From the NCBI RefSeq assembly GCF_039621805.1, contig NZ_CP155074.1, positions 620,001 through 684,000 on the forward strand: a stretch of DNA of 64,000 nucleotides. The letters run 5' to 3'. The notes beneath the pieces were generated by a model, which had not been told where the DNA came from, did not search any database, and worked only from the letters and a program-made list of their open reading frames with translations. Below are positions 8,729 to 18,051 of this stretch, one piece after another (the stretch's first letter is position 1; each line of letters opens with the position of its first letter). This DNA is from Paraburkholderia sp. PREW-6R. GTDB taxonomy: Bacteria; Pseudomonadota; Gammaproteobacteria; Burkholderiales; Burkholderiaceae. The position numbers and the translations under genes are program-made.

Positions 8729-10698
8729 TCGCCCTCGACATGGGCCGCATGGGCCGCATGGGCCGCTTCGAGATACCCAGCCACGGCGTCGGCGCGCATC
8801 GGGCGGCCGAACAGATAGCCCTGGAGTGCGCGTGCGCCGAGCGCTTTCACGACGTCGGCCTGCGACGGTGTTTCGAGTCCTTCCACCACGCACTCGAGTC
8901 CGAGATTGCGGCACAGGTCGAGCACCGATTTGACGATCTTTTTCGACGCGCTGCTGGTGTGCACGTCGGTCATGAAGCTGCGGTCGATCTTGATCGTGTC
9001 GAACGGCAGCCGGTGCACGTAGCTCAGACTCGAATAGCCTGTACCGAAATCGTCGAGCGACACCCGGCAGCCTGCTTTCTTGATCGTCGTGAGTGAGCGG
9101 CGCGCCTGCTCGAAGTCGCGCGTCAGCGCGGTCTCCGTGATCTCGAACGACACGCGGTGCGGCGACACACCGCTCGCGGCCACGATGTCGATCAGACGGC
9201 GCGCGCGTGCCGAAGTTGAAATGTCGATCGAGGACAGGTTGAATGACAGATAAAGCGTGGAAGGCCAGCGCGACATTTCGCCAAGCGCTTTGCGCAGCAA
9301 GATTTCCGTCATGCGCAAAATCAGTTCGGTACGCTCTGCAATCCGAATGAATTCGTCGGGACTCACGTCGCCGAGCCGCGCGTTGTGCCAGCGGCCCAAT
9401 GCTTCCAGCCCGATCGTGCGTTGTGCGAGCACGTCGTAGATCGGCTGGAATTCGAGAAAGAGTTCCGCTTCCAGATCGGCGTGCCGCAGTTCCTGGGTGA
9501 CGAGACTCGAACGGCGAATGCGCGTTTCGTGTTCGCTCGAAAAAATCACGGGCATTCCGCGTTGGCCTTCCTTGCCGGCGTACAGCGCGGCGTCGGCGCG
9601 TTCGAATACCTGCGCCACCGTGGCGCCGGCTTCCGGAAACGCAGCCCAGCCAATCGTTCCCGACAGTTCCGCAACATTGCCGCCCACGCGGTACGGTTGG
9701 CTCAACGCGTCGCAGATACGTTTGCCGAGCGCCATCAGTGTGTCTTTCGCGAGGCGATGTTGCGCGAGCACCCCGAACTCGTCGCCGCCGAGCCGGGAGA
9801 AGAAGATGCCCGGTTCGGCGAGCGCGGTGAGCCGCTGGCCGACTTCCTGCAGCACGAGATCGCCGCACGCGTGACCGTAGATGTCATTGACCTGCTTGAA
9901 GCCGTCCAGATCGATCAGGCCGACGTTAAAGCCGCCGCCGCTGCCGAGCACCTCCTCTGAGAGGGCGCGTAGCGACGCGAAGAAGCTGCGCCGGTTGGGC
10001 AGATCAGTGAGACTGTCGATGCTGGCGAGACGGAAGTTGTCGTCGCTCAGCCGCTGCGTTTTTTGCTGGCTTGCCTGCAGTTCACGCTGCGCATGGACCA
10101 CGTCGGCGAAGGTCTGGTAGTACATCTGAATGATGAAGGAAAGCGCGAAGCCCACCAGCGTCATGTCGATTGCCATCGCGATGAAAACGGGGTACCCGGT
10201 AAAAACCAGAAACGTCGAAAAGCTCAGGATGACGATCGATAGCAGCAGCAGCGCCGCAGTGCGCAGATGCATCAGGCAGAACACGCATCCCACCACGGTC
10301 GTTGCCATGTAGAACGCGACCTGCGCCTGGTCGTAAGCATTGCCGTACGGAAACAGCATGAGCGACCACGCGCTGAATGCGACGCCGAAAAGCGCGGCGA
10401 GCCAGTTCAGCTTGCGCAGTTCGGGCATGGCCTGCGTCTGTGTCAGTACATGCTTGCGGGCGCGCCACCACCGCATGCAGCGAACCATGCACGCGAGGCT
10501 CAGCGCGGCTGGAATATAGATGGAAAGCCAGGCCGGCGCGCAATGGAGATGCGTGATGGCAACCGTTGCCGTGTTGACCAGCAAAATGAAGTAGAGCAAC
10601 GGCACCTGGCTGACGGACGCTTCGAGTTGCGAACGCACGAGTTCGGGGTCGCCTTCCGCGACAGACAGCGTTTTCCTCAATTTCCCAAGCCCGACCAT
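8707..10698 (-). CDS. Membrane-bound GGDEF-EAL cyclic-di-GMP enzyme
   Basis: 663 residues. An N-terminal membrane region of about five to six helices (40-200) is followed by a short coiled segment, a GGDEF domain (about 220-390, intact SRLGGDEF) and an EAL domain (about 405-650, with GLEALGRW, the DDFGTGYSSLSYVHRLP loop and TIKIDRSFM). Both catalytic signatures look complete, so it could make or degrade c-di-GMP. The usual RxxD inhibitory site just before GGDEF is absent (AEPG in its place). The C-terminus carries three in-frame copies of ATGGGCCGC's complement (8740-8766), giving an HAA-type repeat. AAGGAAGG precedes the ATG. It is convergent with DUF899. Confidence 0.93.
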   Translation of the reverse strand: MVGLGKLRKTLSVAEGDPELVRSQLEASVSQVPLLYFILLVNTATVAITHLHCAPAWLSIYIPAALSLACMVRCMRWWRARKHVLTQTQAMPELRKLNWLAALFGVAFSAWSLMLFPYGNAYDQAQVAFYMATTVVGCVFCLMHLRTAALLLLSIVILSFSTFLVFTGYPVFIAMAIDMTLVGFALSFIIQMYYQTFADVVHAQRELQASQQKTQRLSDDNFRLASIDSLTDLPNRRSFFASLRALSEEVLGSGGGFNVGLIDLDGFKQVNDIYGHACGDLVLQEVGQRLTALAEPGIFFSRLGGDEFGVLAQHRLAKDTLMALGKRICDALSQPYRVGGNVAELSGTIGWAAFPEAGATVAQVFERADAALYAGKEGQRGMPVIFSSEHETRIRRSSLVTQELRHADLEAELFLEFQPIYDVLAQRTIGLEALGRWHNARLGDVSPDEFIRIAERTELILRMTEILLRKALGEMSRWPSTLYLSFNLSSIDISTSARARRLIDIVAASGVSPHRVSFEITETALTRDFEQARRSLTTIKKAGCRVSLDDFGTGYSSLSYVHRLPFDTIKIDRSFMTDVHTSSASKKIVKSVLDLCRNLGLECVVEGLETPSQADVVKALGARALQGYLFGRPMRADAVAGYLEAAHAAHAAHVEGDQAAAVS

Positions 10699-10920
10699 GT
10701 TCCTTCCTTAACGTTTGCGCAGCACACGCAGCTTTGTATATCGGCTGACGCGACGCGACCTGAAGGGCGTTGGAAGTTGAAATAATGGGTATTCGCCGTT
10801 GATGGTCAGTGGGCGCCGCCCGTGCGGGCCCGCGATCCGGTCATGCGGGAAGGTTGCGGTCAAACTGGCCGATGGACGCCAGCCCGCGGTGAACAGGCGT
10901 CACCGCCTGCTCGAAGCGGC

Positions 10921-10956
10921 GTCCAAAGTGTCGTTCAAAGTGTCGTTCAAAGTGTC
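10921..10956. repeat. 12-bp tandem repeat, 3 copies, at a gene end
   Basis: GTCCAAAGTGTC followed by two GTTCAAAGTGTC units. Read on the minus strand, two of the units contain an in-frame TGA, so the small exported gene here has two tandem stops supplied by the repeat. Confidence 0.9.
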
Positions 10957-11330
10957 GGGCACGACAGCACGTGTTGTGGCGCGAGCGTGGTTCCGGGGTC
11001 GCCATTCGTGACGGGGGTGCCTTGCGGCGGGGTCGAGACGAGGCGGACCGAGTCGACTCCCGCGGTGGCCAGCACGTATTTTTCCTGGCTGTCAGCCGGT
11101 TGCCAATACGCGCGAAAGACGCCGCCATCACCGAAAACGTGCAGGGTGCCGTGCACGGTTTTTGTCCCGGCGACGAGGTCCACGGGTTCACCGTCCCGCA
11201 CTTTGAAGCTGTGCAACCCTTGGGAATTGACTGCGCCGGAGAGCGGCGCGCAGCCCATATCGTCGGCGGCGAACGCGGTGAGCGGCACGGCAATAAGCGA
11301 GATGTATGTTGCAATAAGGCGAAAATTCAT
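10947..11330 (-). CDS. Small exported protein of unknown function
   Basis: 127 residues starting MNFRLIATYISLIAVPLTAFA, a standard Sec signal peptide with likely cleavage after TAFA. The mature part (about 105 residues) is beta-rich with GEPVDLVAGTKTVHGTLHVFGDGGVFRAYWQP and two cysteines (GCAP and SCPT) that could pair in the periplasm. GGAGG lies upstream of the ATG at 11330; the longer frame to 11588 has no SD and would bury the signal peptide. No family is recognised. The stop lies in a 12-bp tandem repeat. Confidence 0.75.
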   Translation of the reverse strand: MNFRLIATYISLIAVPLTAFAADDMGCAPLSGAVNSQGLHSFKVRDGEPVDLVAGTKTVHGTLHVFGDGGVFRAYWQPADSQEKYVLATAGVDSVRLVSTPPQGTPVTNGDPGTTLAPQHVLSCPTL

Positions 11331-11679
11331 CTTTTTTATCCTCCCGAATTCTTTTAATGAACGGTGTTGGCGGGTCATTGAAACGGCTTCCTGAACCCGC
11401 ATACGATAGTAAAAATGCCCGAACGGGTTGCGGTTGGCCGTGCTAAAGCACTGAAATTGCAACGGATTGTGATAGGCCGATTGCCGTATTGGACCGCTTG
11501 AGTCGCGTAAGCACGCGTTTCTTATGGCACTTTGCACGTAAAAAACGTCAAATTGGCTGTGGGCGGGTGATACACGGCTTACACCCAAGGTTTGCGCGAA
11601 TGCGCGCCTATGCGTTAGTGTGTCGGTCCCGGCGCAACAGATGTAGCGCCGGTTCCATGATTACCATACGGGAAGTGCT
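11331..11679. other. Divergent promoter region, exported protein / HU
   Basis: 349 bases, more AT-rich than the flanking genes, which must drive the leftward exported-protein gene and the rightward HU gene. I see no gene, clear terminator or strong palindrome in it. Confidence 0.6.
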
Positions 11680-11958
11680 ATGAACAAACAGGAACTGATT
11701 GACGCAGTCGCCGCAGCAACGGGCGAGAGCAAAGCGGCCACCGGCCAGACCATCGACGCTATCGTCGAAGCGGTAACAAAAGCCGTTGTGGGTGGCGATA
11801 CGGTGCAACTGGTCGGTTTCGGTTCTTTCTCGACCGGCGCGCGCGCAGCACGCGTGGGCCGCAATCCGTCGACGGGTGCCGAGATCCAGATCGCGGCGGC
11901 CAAGACCGTGAAGTTCACGGCGGGCAAGGCGTTCAAGGAAGCGGTCAACGCTTCGTAA
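11680..11958 (+). CDS. hupB: HU-family nucleoid DNA-binding protein
   Basis: 92 residues, the normal HU length. MNKQELIDAVAAATGESKA forms the helical base, GFGSFSTGARAARVGRNPSTG contains the beta-arm with its minor-groove NPSTG tip (HU usually has NPxTG), and VKFTAGKAFKEAVN ends the protein. HU bends DNA non-specifically as a dimer and supports replication and transcription. Burkholderiaceae carry several HU paralogues, so hupB is a family-level label. It stands alone with its own upstream region. Confidence 0.92.
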   Translation: MNKQELIDAVAAATGESKAATGQTIDAIVEAVTKAVVGGDTVQLVGFGSFSTGARAARVGRNPSTGAEIQIAAAKTVKFTAGKAFKEAVNAS

Positions 11959-12098
11959 TGCCACGCGCCTTGCGTCGGAGCATGCTTGCATGCCACCTCG
12001 GCGCGCGCAGTGCGATGCCTCGGGCGTAAGGAATCACGTGCTGCACCACCTCGGATGGTGAACCGTCCGGCGGCGGGTGCGGCGCGTGTGCATCGCGT

Positions 12099-13235
12099 TT
12101 ATAGGTTTTCCGTTGCTGAGCCCGCGCGACGTTTGCGGGTGGCATCGGCCAGCGTGTCGAGCACCGGTTCGGTCTGTGCCCAGCTCACGCAGGCATCCGT
12201 GATCGATACGCCGTAGCGTAGCGGCACTCCGGCTTTCAGATCCTGACGGCCTTCCTCCAGATGACTTTCGAGCATGACGCCGACAATCCGGCGCTCGCGC
12301 TGCGACAGTTGTTGCGCTATATCCTGCACGACCTCGATCTGACGCAAATGCGATTTGCCCGAATTCGCGTGCGAGCAGTCGATCATCACCTGCTCACGCA
12401 AGCCCGCTGATCGCAGCGCGGCGCAGGTCGCCTCCACTGATGCGCGGTCGTAGTTCGGCCCTTGCTTGCCGCCGCGCAGGATCACGTGCGCATCGCCGTT
12501 GCCGCGCGTTTCGAAGATGGCCGCCATGCCCATCTTGGTCATGCCCATGAATGCATGGCTCGCTCGCGCGGCGACAATGGCATCCGCGGCGATCTGCACG
12601 CCGCCGTCGGTGCCGTTCTTGAAGCCGATTGGGCAGCTCAGCCCCGACGCCAGTTGACGGTGGCTCTGGCTCTCGGTCGTGCGTGCGCCAATGGCGCCCC
12701 ACGCGATCAGATCGGCAATATATTGCGGGCTCAGCAGATCGAGAAACTCGGTGGCGGTGGACAGGCCAAGACCGTTGATATCCAGCAGCAATTGCCGCGC
12801 GAGACGCAGACCCTCGTTGATACGGAAGCTGCCGTCAAGACGCGGGTCGTTGATATAGCCCTTCCAGCCGACGGTCGTGCGCGGCTTTTCGAAGTACACG
12901 CGCATCACGATCAGCAGATCGTCGCGATAGGTGTCGGCGGCAACTTTCAGCTTGCGCGCGTAGTCGATTGCCTGGTCGTGATCGTGAATCGAACAGGGGC
13001 CGACGATCATCACGAGGCGATCGTCCCGGCCATGCAGGATGTCGGCGATTTCCGCGCGCGTTTTCTCGACGAGCGTTTGCACCGGCTCCGGCACGGGCAA
13101 TTCGTCCTGCAGCAGTGCCGGCGATATCAGCGGACGGACTGCGCCGATCCGCACATCGTCGATGCGCGTGGTGTCCCGGGTGGCGTCGGCCGAGCCGACT
13201 TCCCGATCGTGCAAAGGATTGTCGATGGCGCTCAA
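12099..13235 (-). CDS. aroG: 3-deoxy-7-phosphoheptulonate (DAHP) synthase, AroFGH type
   Basis: 378 residues of class I DAHP synthase, which joins PEP and erythrose 4-phosphate in the first step of the shikimate pathway. Conserved blocks include VGPCSIHD, MRVYFEKPRTTVGWKG, WGAIGARTTESQSHR, FKNGTDGG, HVILRGGKQGPNY, IDCSHANSGK and ESHLEEG, covering the PEP and metal ligands (Cys, His, Glu, Asp). The best start is TTG at 13235 (SAIDNPLHDRE), with GGGAG six bases upstream; the frame extends to 13355 without an SD. Which aromatic amino acid inhibits it cannot be read from sequence here. The DUF72 gene is upstream on the same strand. Confidence 0.93.
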   Translation of the reverse strand: MSAIDNPLHDREVGSADATRDTTRIDDVRIGAVRPLISPALLQDELPVPEPVQTLVEKTRAEIADILHGRDDRLVMIVGPCSIHDHDQAIDYARKLKVAADTYRDDLLIVMRVYFEKPRTTVGWKGYINDPRLDGSFRINEGLRLARQLLLDINGLGLSTATEFLDLLSPQYIADLIAWGAIGARTTESQSHRQLASGLSCPIGFKNGTDGGVQIAADAIVAARASHAFMGMTKMGMAAIFETRGNGDAHVILRGGKQGPNYDRASVEATCAALRSAGLREQVMIDCSHANSGKSHLRQIEVVQDIAQQLSQRERRIVGVMLESHLEEGRQDLKAGVPLRYGVSITDACVSWAQTEPVLDTLADATRKRRAGSATENL

Positions 13236-13357
13236 AATATTCTCCCGGACCTGAATGAAGAGCGGGCCTCGCGGCCCGCATGAAATGACTGTGGACGTGC
13301 TGCGTGAGTGACTCGCCGGGATTATGACACTCGCGCGTGCCGGCCGGAGCAACACGC

Positions 13358-14161
13358 TCAGATGCGCTTGATGAGCGCCATGGCAGCGGCCGGATTGCGT
13401 TCCTTGAAGCCGCTGATCACGTACAGATAGACGTCGCGCGCCACGGCTTTTGCTGGCGCGGAGGCAGTCGTTTCCAGATCGTCCGGCGTGGCGCCGGATG
13501 AAAGTTGGCGCGCGCGTTCGGCCCAGGTGTCGAGCGCTTTGGTCGAGTACCCGTTGGCCTGCTTGTCGGTCGTCCCCATGATGCGCGCGTACACGAACGG
13601 CGCGGTGAGATCGGCGATCTGCGGATAGTCGCTGTCGCCGGCGAGCACGACCGCCACTTTGTATTTGCGGGCCAGCGCGACGAATTCCGGCGTCTTGAAC
13701 GTGTCGTGACGGACTTCAAGGGCGTGTCGCAGTTTCTGTCCTTCGACACTCGAAGGCAGCAGTTTCAGAAACGCTTCGAAATCGTCGGGATCGAACTTCT
13801 TGGTCGGCGCGAATTGCCAGTTGATCGGCCCGAGCTTTTGTTTGAGCAGCAACAGGCCGCTCGCGAGAAAACGCTCGATCGTTTCACCGGCATCGGCGAG
13901 TACTTTGCGATTGGTCGCGTAGCGCGGCGCCTTCAGTGAAAAAACGAAATCGTCGGGCGTTTCCTGATACCACTTCTCGTAACTCGCGGGCTTCTGCAAA
14001 CCGTAGAACGTGCCGTTGATTTCAATCGACGACAGGTGTTGACTCGCGTATTCAAGTTCGCGGCTTTGTGTGAGATCGGACGGGTAAAAGGTGCCGCGCC
14101 ACGGCGCGTAAGTCCAGCCGCCTATACCGATCCGGATTGTCGCGGGCTTTTTTTTCGGCAC
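13358..14161 (-). CDS. DUF72 family protein (YecE-like)
   Basis: 267 residues of the DUF72 TIM-barrel family. It begins with the family hallmark IRIGIGGWTYAPWRGTFYP, followed by ELEYASQHLSSIEINGTFY, FVFSLKAPRYATNRK and the ALEVRHDTF strand. The biochemical function of DUF72 is not established. The start is a GTG at 14161 with AAGGAG 7 bases upstream (CCG AAA AAA AAG follows). It lies upstream of the DAHP synthase gene on the same strand, with about 120 bases between the coding regions, so cotranscription is possible. Confidence 0.9.
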   Translation of the reverse strand: MPKKKPATIRIGIGGWTYAPWRGTFYPSDLTQSRELEYASQHLSSIEINGTFYGLQKPASYEKWYQETPDDFVFSLKAPRYATNRKVLADAGETIERFLASGLLLLKQKLGPINWQFAPTKKFDPDDFEAFLKLLPSSVEGQKLRHALEVRHDTFKTPEFVALARKYKVAVVLAGDSDYPQIADLTAPFVYARIMGTTDKQANGYSTKALDTWAERARQLSSGATPDDLETTASAPAKAVARDVYLYVISGFKERNPAAAMALIKRI

Positions 14162-14247
14162 CAGGCTTCTCCTTGAAAGTCATGCAAAGGGAAGCCGTAG
14201 AGTAGCCGGTTTTCAGGCGTTGAACAGCAGTTCGACGAACGCGGCGG

Positions 14248-14994
14248 CTACGCGTGGTCGGCCGTGCCCTCTGCGCCGTTGCGCGCCGCTTCCTCGAACC
14301 GGCGATTGGCTTCGGCCACTTCCGCGCGGAATTGCTGCAACGCGCCGAGTGCGGCATTGGGCGGCGCAAGCGCGGCCCACAGCACGTCGATCAGCTGACC
14401 CGCGGTCGCGTCGATATCGATATGCCGGTTCGCGAGCGTGGCGTCCCATAGCACGTGTTCCATCGGGCCGAACACCATCGAGCGCAACAGACGCAGCGGC
14501 ATATCGGTACGAACCTGGCCGGTTTCCTGTCCCTGTGCGAGGACGCGCATCAACGGTGCGGTGTAGCGGCGCTGCAATTCGACGAGCGCCTCACTCAGTT
14601 CATGATGGCGTGCGCGTCCTTCGGACAACACCAGTGCGCATAGATCCGTGCCGTTCACGAGCATGAGCCGTAAATGGGTACGCACGATAAACGCGAACTG
14701 CTGACGCACGGTGCCCTCGCGCGGCAAGCCCGACTCGATTGCCTCGATGATCTCGTCGTACCAGTCGCCGATTACCCGCGCGCACAACTCGCGTTTGCCG
14801 CGAAAATAGCTGAACACCGTCGCCTCGGAGATGCCCAGACGTTGCGCGATTTCGGCCGTGGTCGCGCGCTCGTAACCCTTTTCGGAGAATACGTCGCGCC
14901 CCGCCTGAAGGATCTCCTTCACGCGCTGTTGCGACTTGCGTCCGGCGGGCTGGCGGCGCGAAGCGGGCAGCTCGGCGTTGGTAGCAACCGTCAT
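14248..14994 (-). CDS. liuQ: TetR-family regulator, probable LiuQ
   Basis: 248 residues from the ATG at 14994. The TetR helix-turn-helix is clear (about 28-72, ILQAGRDVFSEKGYERATTAEIAQRLGISEATVFSYF), followed by a helical ligand domain (LMLVNGTDLCALVLSEGRARHHE). It is divergent from liuABCD with 181 bases between starts. Comparative studies named a TetR regulator LiuQ for leucine/isovalerate catabolism in betaproteobacteria; position and family fit, but identity is inferred. A TTG codon seven codons earlier (15015) is an alternative start; neither has a good SD. A 13-bp palindrome at 15084-15096 is a candidate operator. Confidence 0.82.
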   Translation of the reverse strand: MTVATNAELPASRRQPAGRKSQQRVKEILQAGRDVFSEKGYERATTAEIAQRLGISEATVFSYFRGKRELCARVIGDWYDEIIEAIESGLPREGTVRQQFAFIVRTHLRLMLVNGTDLCALVLSEGRARHHELSEALVELQRRYTAPLMRVLAQGQETGQVRTDMPLRLLRSMVFGPMEHVLWDATLANRHIDIDATAGQLIDVLWAALAPPNAALGALQQFRAEVAEANRRFEEAARNGAEGTADHA

Positions 14995-15083
14995 ATGAGT
15001 CCAGTTCAGTTTCAATGCTTGAAATCGTTCAGTCTAGCAATCGTATCACGCGCCAGAGCCCGTTTTGCTGCGTCAAACGTTTC

Positions 15084-15096
15084 TGAGTGATACTCA
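15084..15096. promoter_or_regulatory. Perfect palindrome TGAGT-N3-ACTCA, candidate LiuQ operator
   Basis: TGAGTGATACTCA lies in the liuQ/liuA spacer, 80 bases before the liuA start and 90 before the liuQ start. TT and AA pairs extend the symmetry after one mismatch. Position fits a site controlling both genes. Confidence 0.45.
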
Positions 15097-15175
15097 AAAT
15101 TACCTATTGACGCTTACGGAAATCTCGCGTGAAATGCGGCTTGAACGTTTTGCGCTTACTCCAGGAGACACCGCA

Positions 15176-16357
15176 ATGAGCAACCTGCCCGGTCTGCAAT
15201 TCCCGCTTGGCGAAGAAATTGAAATGCTGCGCGACAGCATCGCGGGATTCGCTGCCAAAGAAATCGCTCCGCGCGCCGCGGAAATCGATCGCACGGACCA
15301 GTTTCCAATGGACCTGTGGCGCAAATTCGGCGACCTGGGTGTGCTCGGCATGACGGTGTCGGAAGAATACGGCGGCGCAAACATGGGCTACACAGCGCAC
15401 ATGATCGCGATGGAAGAGATCTCGCGCGCGTCGGCTTCGGTCGGGCTTTCGTATGGCGCGCACTCGAATCTATGTGTGAACCAGATTCACCGCAACGGCA
15501 CCGAGGCGCAGAAGCGCAAGTACCTGCCCAAACTCGTGTCCGGCGAGCACGTCGGCGCACTCGCGATGAGCGAGCCCAACGCGGGCTCCGACGTGGTCAG
15601 CATGAAACTGCGCGCGGAGAAGCGAGGCGACCATTACGTGCTCAACGGCACAAAGATGTGGATCACCAATGGCCCGGATTGCGACACGCTGGTCGTCTAT
15701 GCGAAGACCGATCCCGAAGCCAGTTCGCGCGGCATTACCGCGTTTATCGTCGAAAAGGGCATGAAGGGTTTCTCCGTCGCGCAGAAACTCGACAAGCTCG
15801 GCATGCGCGGCTCGCATACCGGCGAACTCGTGTTTCAGGACGTCGAAGTGCCGGAAGAAAACATCCTCGGCCAGTTGAACGGCGGCGCAAAGGTGCTGAT
15901 GAGCGGCCTCGACTACGAGCGCGCCGTGCTCGCGGGCGGCCCGACCGGGATCATGGTCGCGGTGATGGACGCGGTCGTGCCGTACATCCATGACCGCAAG
16001 CAGTTCGGTCAGCCGATCGGCGAATTCCAGCTGATTCAGGGCAAGGTGGCCGATCTGTACACCACGTTGCAGGCGTGCCGCGCGTATCTCTATGCAGTGG
16101 GGCGTCAGCTCGACACGCTCGGCAAGGAACACGTGCGCCAGGTGCGCAAAGACTGCGCGGGCGTGATTCTCTACACCGCCGAGAAAGCCACGTGGATGGC
16201 CGGTGAGGCCATCCAGATTCTCGGCGGCAACGGCTATATCAACGAATATCCGGTGGGGCGTTTGTGGCGCGATGCGAAGCTCTATGAAATCGGCGCGGGC
16301 ACAAGTGAAATTCGCCGCATGCTGATTGGGCGCGAACTGTTTGCAGAGACGGCCTGA
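15176..16357 (+). CDS. liuA: Isovaleryl-CoA dehydrogenase
   Basis: 393 residues of the acyl-CoA dehydrogenase family. It oxidises isovaleryl-CoA to 3-methylcrotonyl-CoA in leucine degradation, using FAD and passing electrons to ETF. The diagnostic feature is Glu248 in SGLDYERAVLAGG: isovaleryl-CoA dehydrogenases keep the catalytic base at this position, unlike most relatives. MSEPNAGSDVVSMK, KMWITNGPDCD, QILGGNGYINEYPVGRLWRD and GAGTSEIRRMLIGRE are also present. AGGAG eight bases before the ATG at 15176 rules out the longer frame. It is the first gene of liuABCD and faces the TetR regulator. Confidence 0.96.
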   Translation: MSNLPGLQFPLGEEIEMLRDSIAGFAAKEIAPRAAEIDRTDQFPMDLWRKFGDLGVLGMTVSEEYGGANMGYTAHMIAMEEISRASASVGLSYGAHSNLCVNQIHRNGTEAQKRKYLPKLVSGEHVGALAMSEPNAGSDVVSMKLRAEKRGDHYVLNGTKMWITNGPDCDTLVVYAKTDPEASSRGITAFIVEKGMKGFSVAQKLDKLGMRGSHTGELVFQDVEVPEENILGQLNGGAKVLMSGLDYERAVLAGGPTGIMVAVMDAVVPYIHDRKQFGQPIGEFQLIQGKVADLYTTLQACRAYLYAVGRQLDTLGKEHVRQVRKDCAGVILYTAEKATWMAGEAIQILGGNGYINEYPVGRLWRDAKLYEIGAGTSEIRRMLIGRELFAETA

Positions 16358-16408
16358 ACGCGGTTTAGCACAGCACCTACAAGAGCGGCGAACTGGAGAA
16401 GCCACGCA

Positions 16409-18016
16409 ATGCCGATCATCGAATCAAAGCTGAATCCGCGCTCCGACGACTTCCGCGCCAACGCGGCGGCGCTCGAAGCGCTCGTCGCCGACCTGCGCGC
16501 CAAAGTGGAGAAACTCTCGCTGGGCGGTGGGCAGGCGGCGCGCGACAAACACACCGGGCGGGGCAAGTTGTTGCCGCGCGAGCGCATCGCGCAACTGCTC
16601 GACCCGGGCACGCCGTTTCTCGAGTTCTCGCAACTCGCCGCATACGGCATGTATAACGACGACGCACCGGGCGCGGGCGTGATCACCGGAATCGGAAGGA
16701 TCGCGGGACAGGAGTGCGTGATCGTCTGCAATGACGCGACCGTGAAGGGCGGCACGTACTATCCGGTCACCGTCAAGAAGCACGTACGCGCGCAGGAAAT
16801 CGCCGCGGAAAATCATCTGCCGTGTGTGTACCTGGTCGATTCGGGCGGTGCGAATCTGCCGAACCAGGACGACGTTTTTCCCGACCGCGATCACTTCGGG
16901 CGCATTTTCTACAATCAGGCGAACCTGTCCGCAGCCGGCATTCCGCAGATCGCCGTCGTCATGGGTTCGTGTACGGCCGGCGGCGCGTATGTGCCTGCGA
17001 TGAGCGACGAGTCGATCATCGTCAGGAATCAGGGGACCATTTTTCTGGGCGGCCCGCCGCTCGTCAAAGCGGCTACCGGCGAAGTGGTCAGCGCGGAAGA
17101 CCTGGGCGGCGGCGACGTGCATACGCGGCTGTCAGGCGTGGTCGATCATCTTGCGCAGAACGATCCGCATGCGCTGGCGATTGCGCGCAGCATCGTCGGT
17201 AATCTGAATCGCACGAAACAGGTGCCGGTTGCATTGCAGGAACCGAAGCCGCCACGCTACGACGTCGGCAGCATATACGGCGTGATTCCTGTCGACACGC
17301 GCAAGCCGTTCGATATTCGCGAAGTGATCGCGCGTATTGTCGACGACTCCGCGTTCGACGAATTCAAGGTCCGTTATGGCACAACGCTCGTCTGTGGCTT
17401 TGCGCATATCTGGGGACACCCGGTCGGCATCATCGCGAACAACGGCATTCTTTTTTCGGAGTCCGCGCTCAAGGGTGCGCACTTCATCGAACTGTGCTGC
17501 CAGCGGAAGATCCCGCTCGTGTTCCTGCAGAACATTACCGGCTTCATGGTGGGCCGCAAGTATGAAAACGAAGGGATTGCGCGAAATGGCGCAAAGATGG
17601 TGACAGCCGTGGCCACGGCGAAAGTGCCGAAGTTCACGGTAATCATCGGCGGCTCGTTCGGTGCGGGCAACTACGGGATGTGCGGCCGCGCGTATTCGCC
17701 GCGCTTTCTGTGGATGTGGCCGAACGCGCGCATTTCGGTCATGGGCGGTGAACAGGCGGCTTCGGTGCTGGCCACGGTGAAGCGCGACGGTATCGAAAGC
17801 AAAGGCGGCGCGTGGAGCGCGGAAGAAGAGGAAGCGTTCAAACAGCCGATTCGCGACCAGTACGAACATCAGGGCCACCCTTACTACGCAAGCGCGCGTT
17901 TGTGGGACGACGGTGTGATCGATCCGGCGCAAACGCGCGACGTGCTCGGTCTGGGTTTGTCGGCGGCGATGAATGCGCCGATCGAAGACACGCGTTTCGG
18001 TGTGTTCAGAATGTGA
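16409..18016 (+). CDS. liuB: 3-methylcrotonyl-CoA carboxylase, beta (carboxyltransferase) subunit
   Basis: 535 residues with the N- and C-terminal carboxyltransferase halves of acyl-CoA carboxylase beta subunits. Visible are GRGKLLPRERIAQLLD, YLVDSGGANLPNQ, GSCTAGGAYVPAMSDE, LFLQNITGFMVG-like VFLQNITGFMVGRKYE, GSFGAGNYGMCGRAYSP and MGGEQAASVLATVKRD. With the biotin subunit LiuD it carboxylates methylcrotonyl-CoA to methylglutaconyl-CoA. It follows liuA by about 50 bases, with GGAG before the ATG. Neighbouring liuA and liuC distinguish it from propionyl-CoA carboxylase beta. Confidence 0.96.
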   Translation: MPIIESKLNPRSDDFRANAAALEALVADLRAKVEKLSLGGGQAARDKHTGRGKLLPRERIAQLLDPGTPFLEFSQLAAYGMYNDDAPGAGVITGIGRIAGQECVIVCNDATVKGGTYYPVTVKKHVRAQEIAAENHLPCVYLVDSGGANLPNQDDVFPDRDHFGRIFYNQANLSAAGIPQIAVVMGSCTAGGAYVPAMSDESIIVRNQGTIFLGGPPLVKAATGEVVSAEDLGGGDVHTRLSGVVDHLAQNDPHALAIARSIVGNLNRTKQVPVALQEPKPPRYDVGSIYGVIPVDTRKPFDIREVIARIVDDSAFDEFKVRYGTTLVCGFAHIWGHPVGIIANNGILFSESALKGAHFIELCCQRKIPLVFLQNITGFMVGRKYENEGIARNGAKMVTAVATAKVPKFTVIIGGSFGAGNYGMCGRAYSPRFLWMWPNARISVMGGEQAASVLATVKRDGIESKGGAWSAEEEEAFKQPIRDQYEHQGHPYYASARLWDDGVIDPAQTRDVLGLGLSAAMNAPIEDTRFGVFRM

Positions 18017-18051
18017 CGCAGCGTCAATCTTAATTCGCGGGAGCGGCAGGC

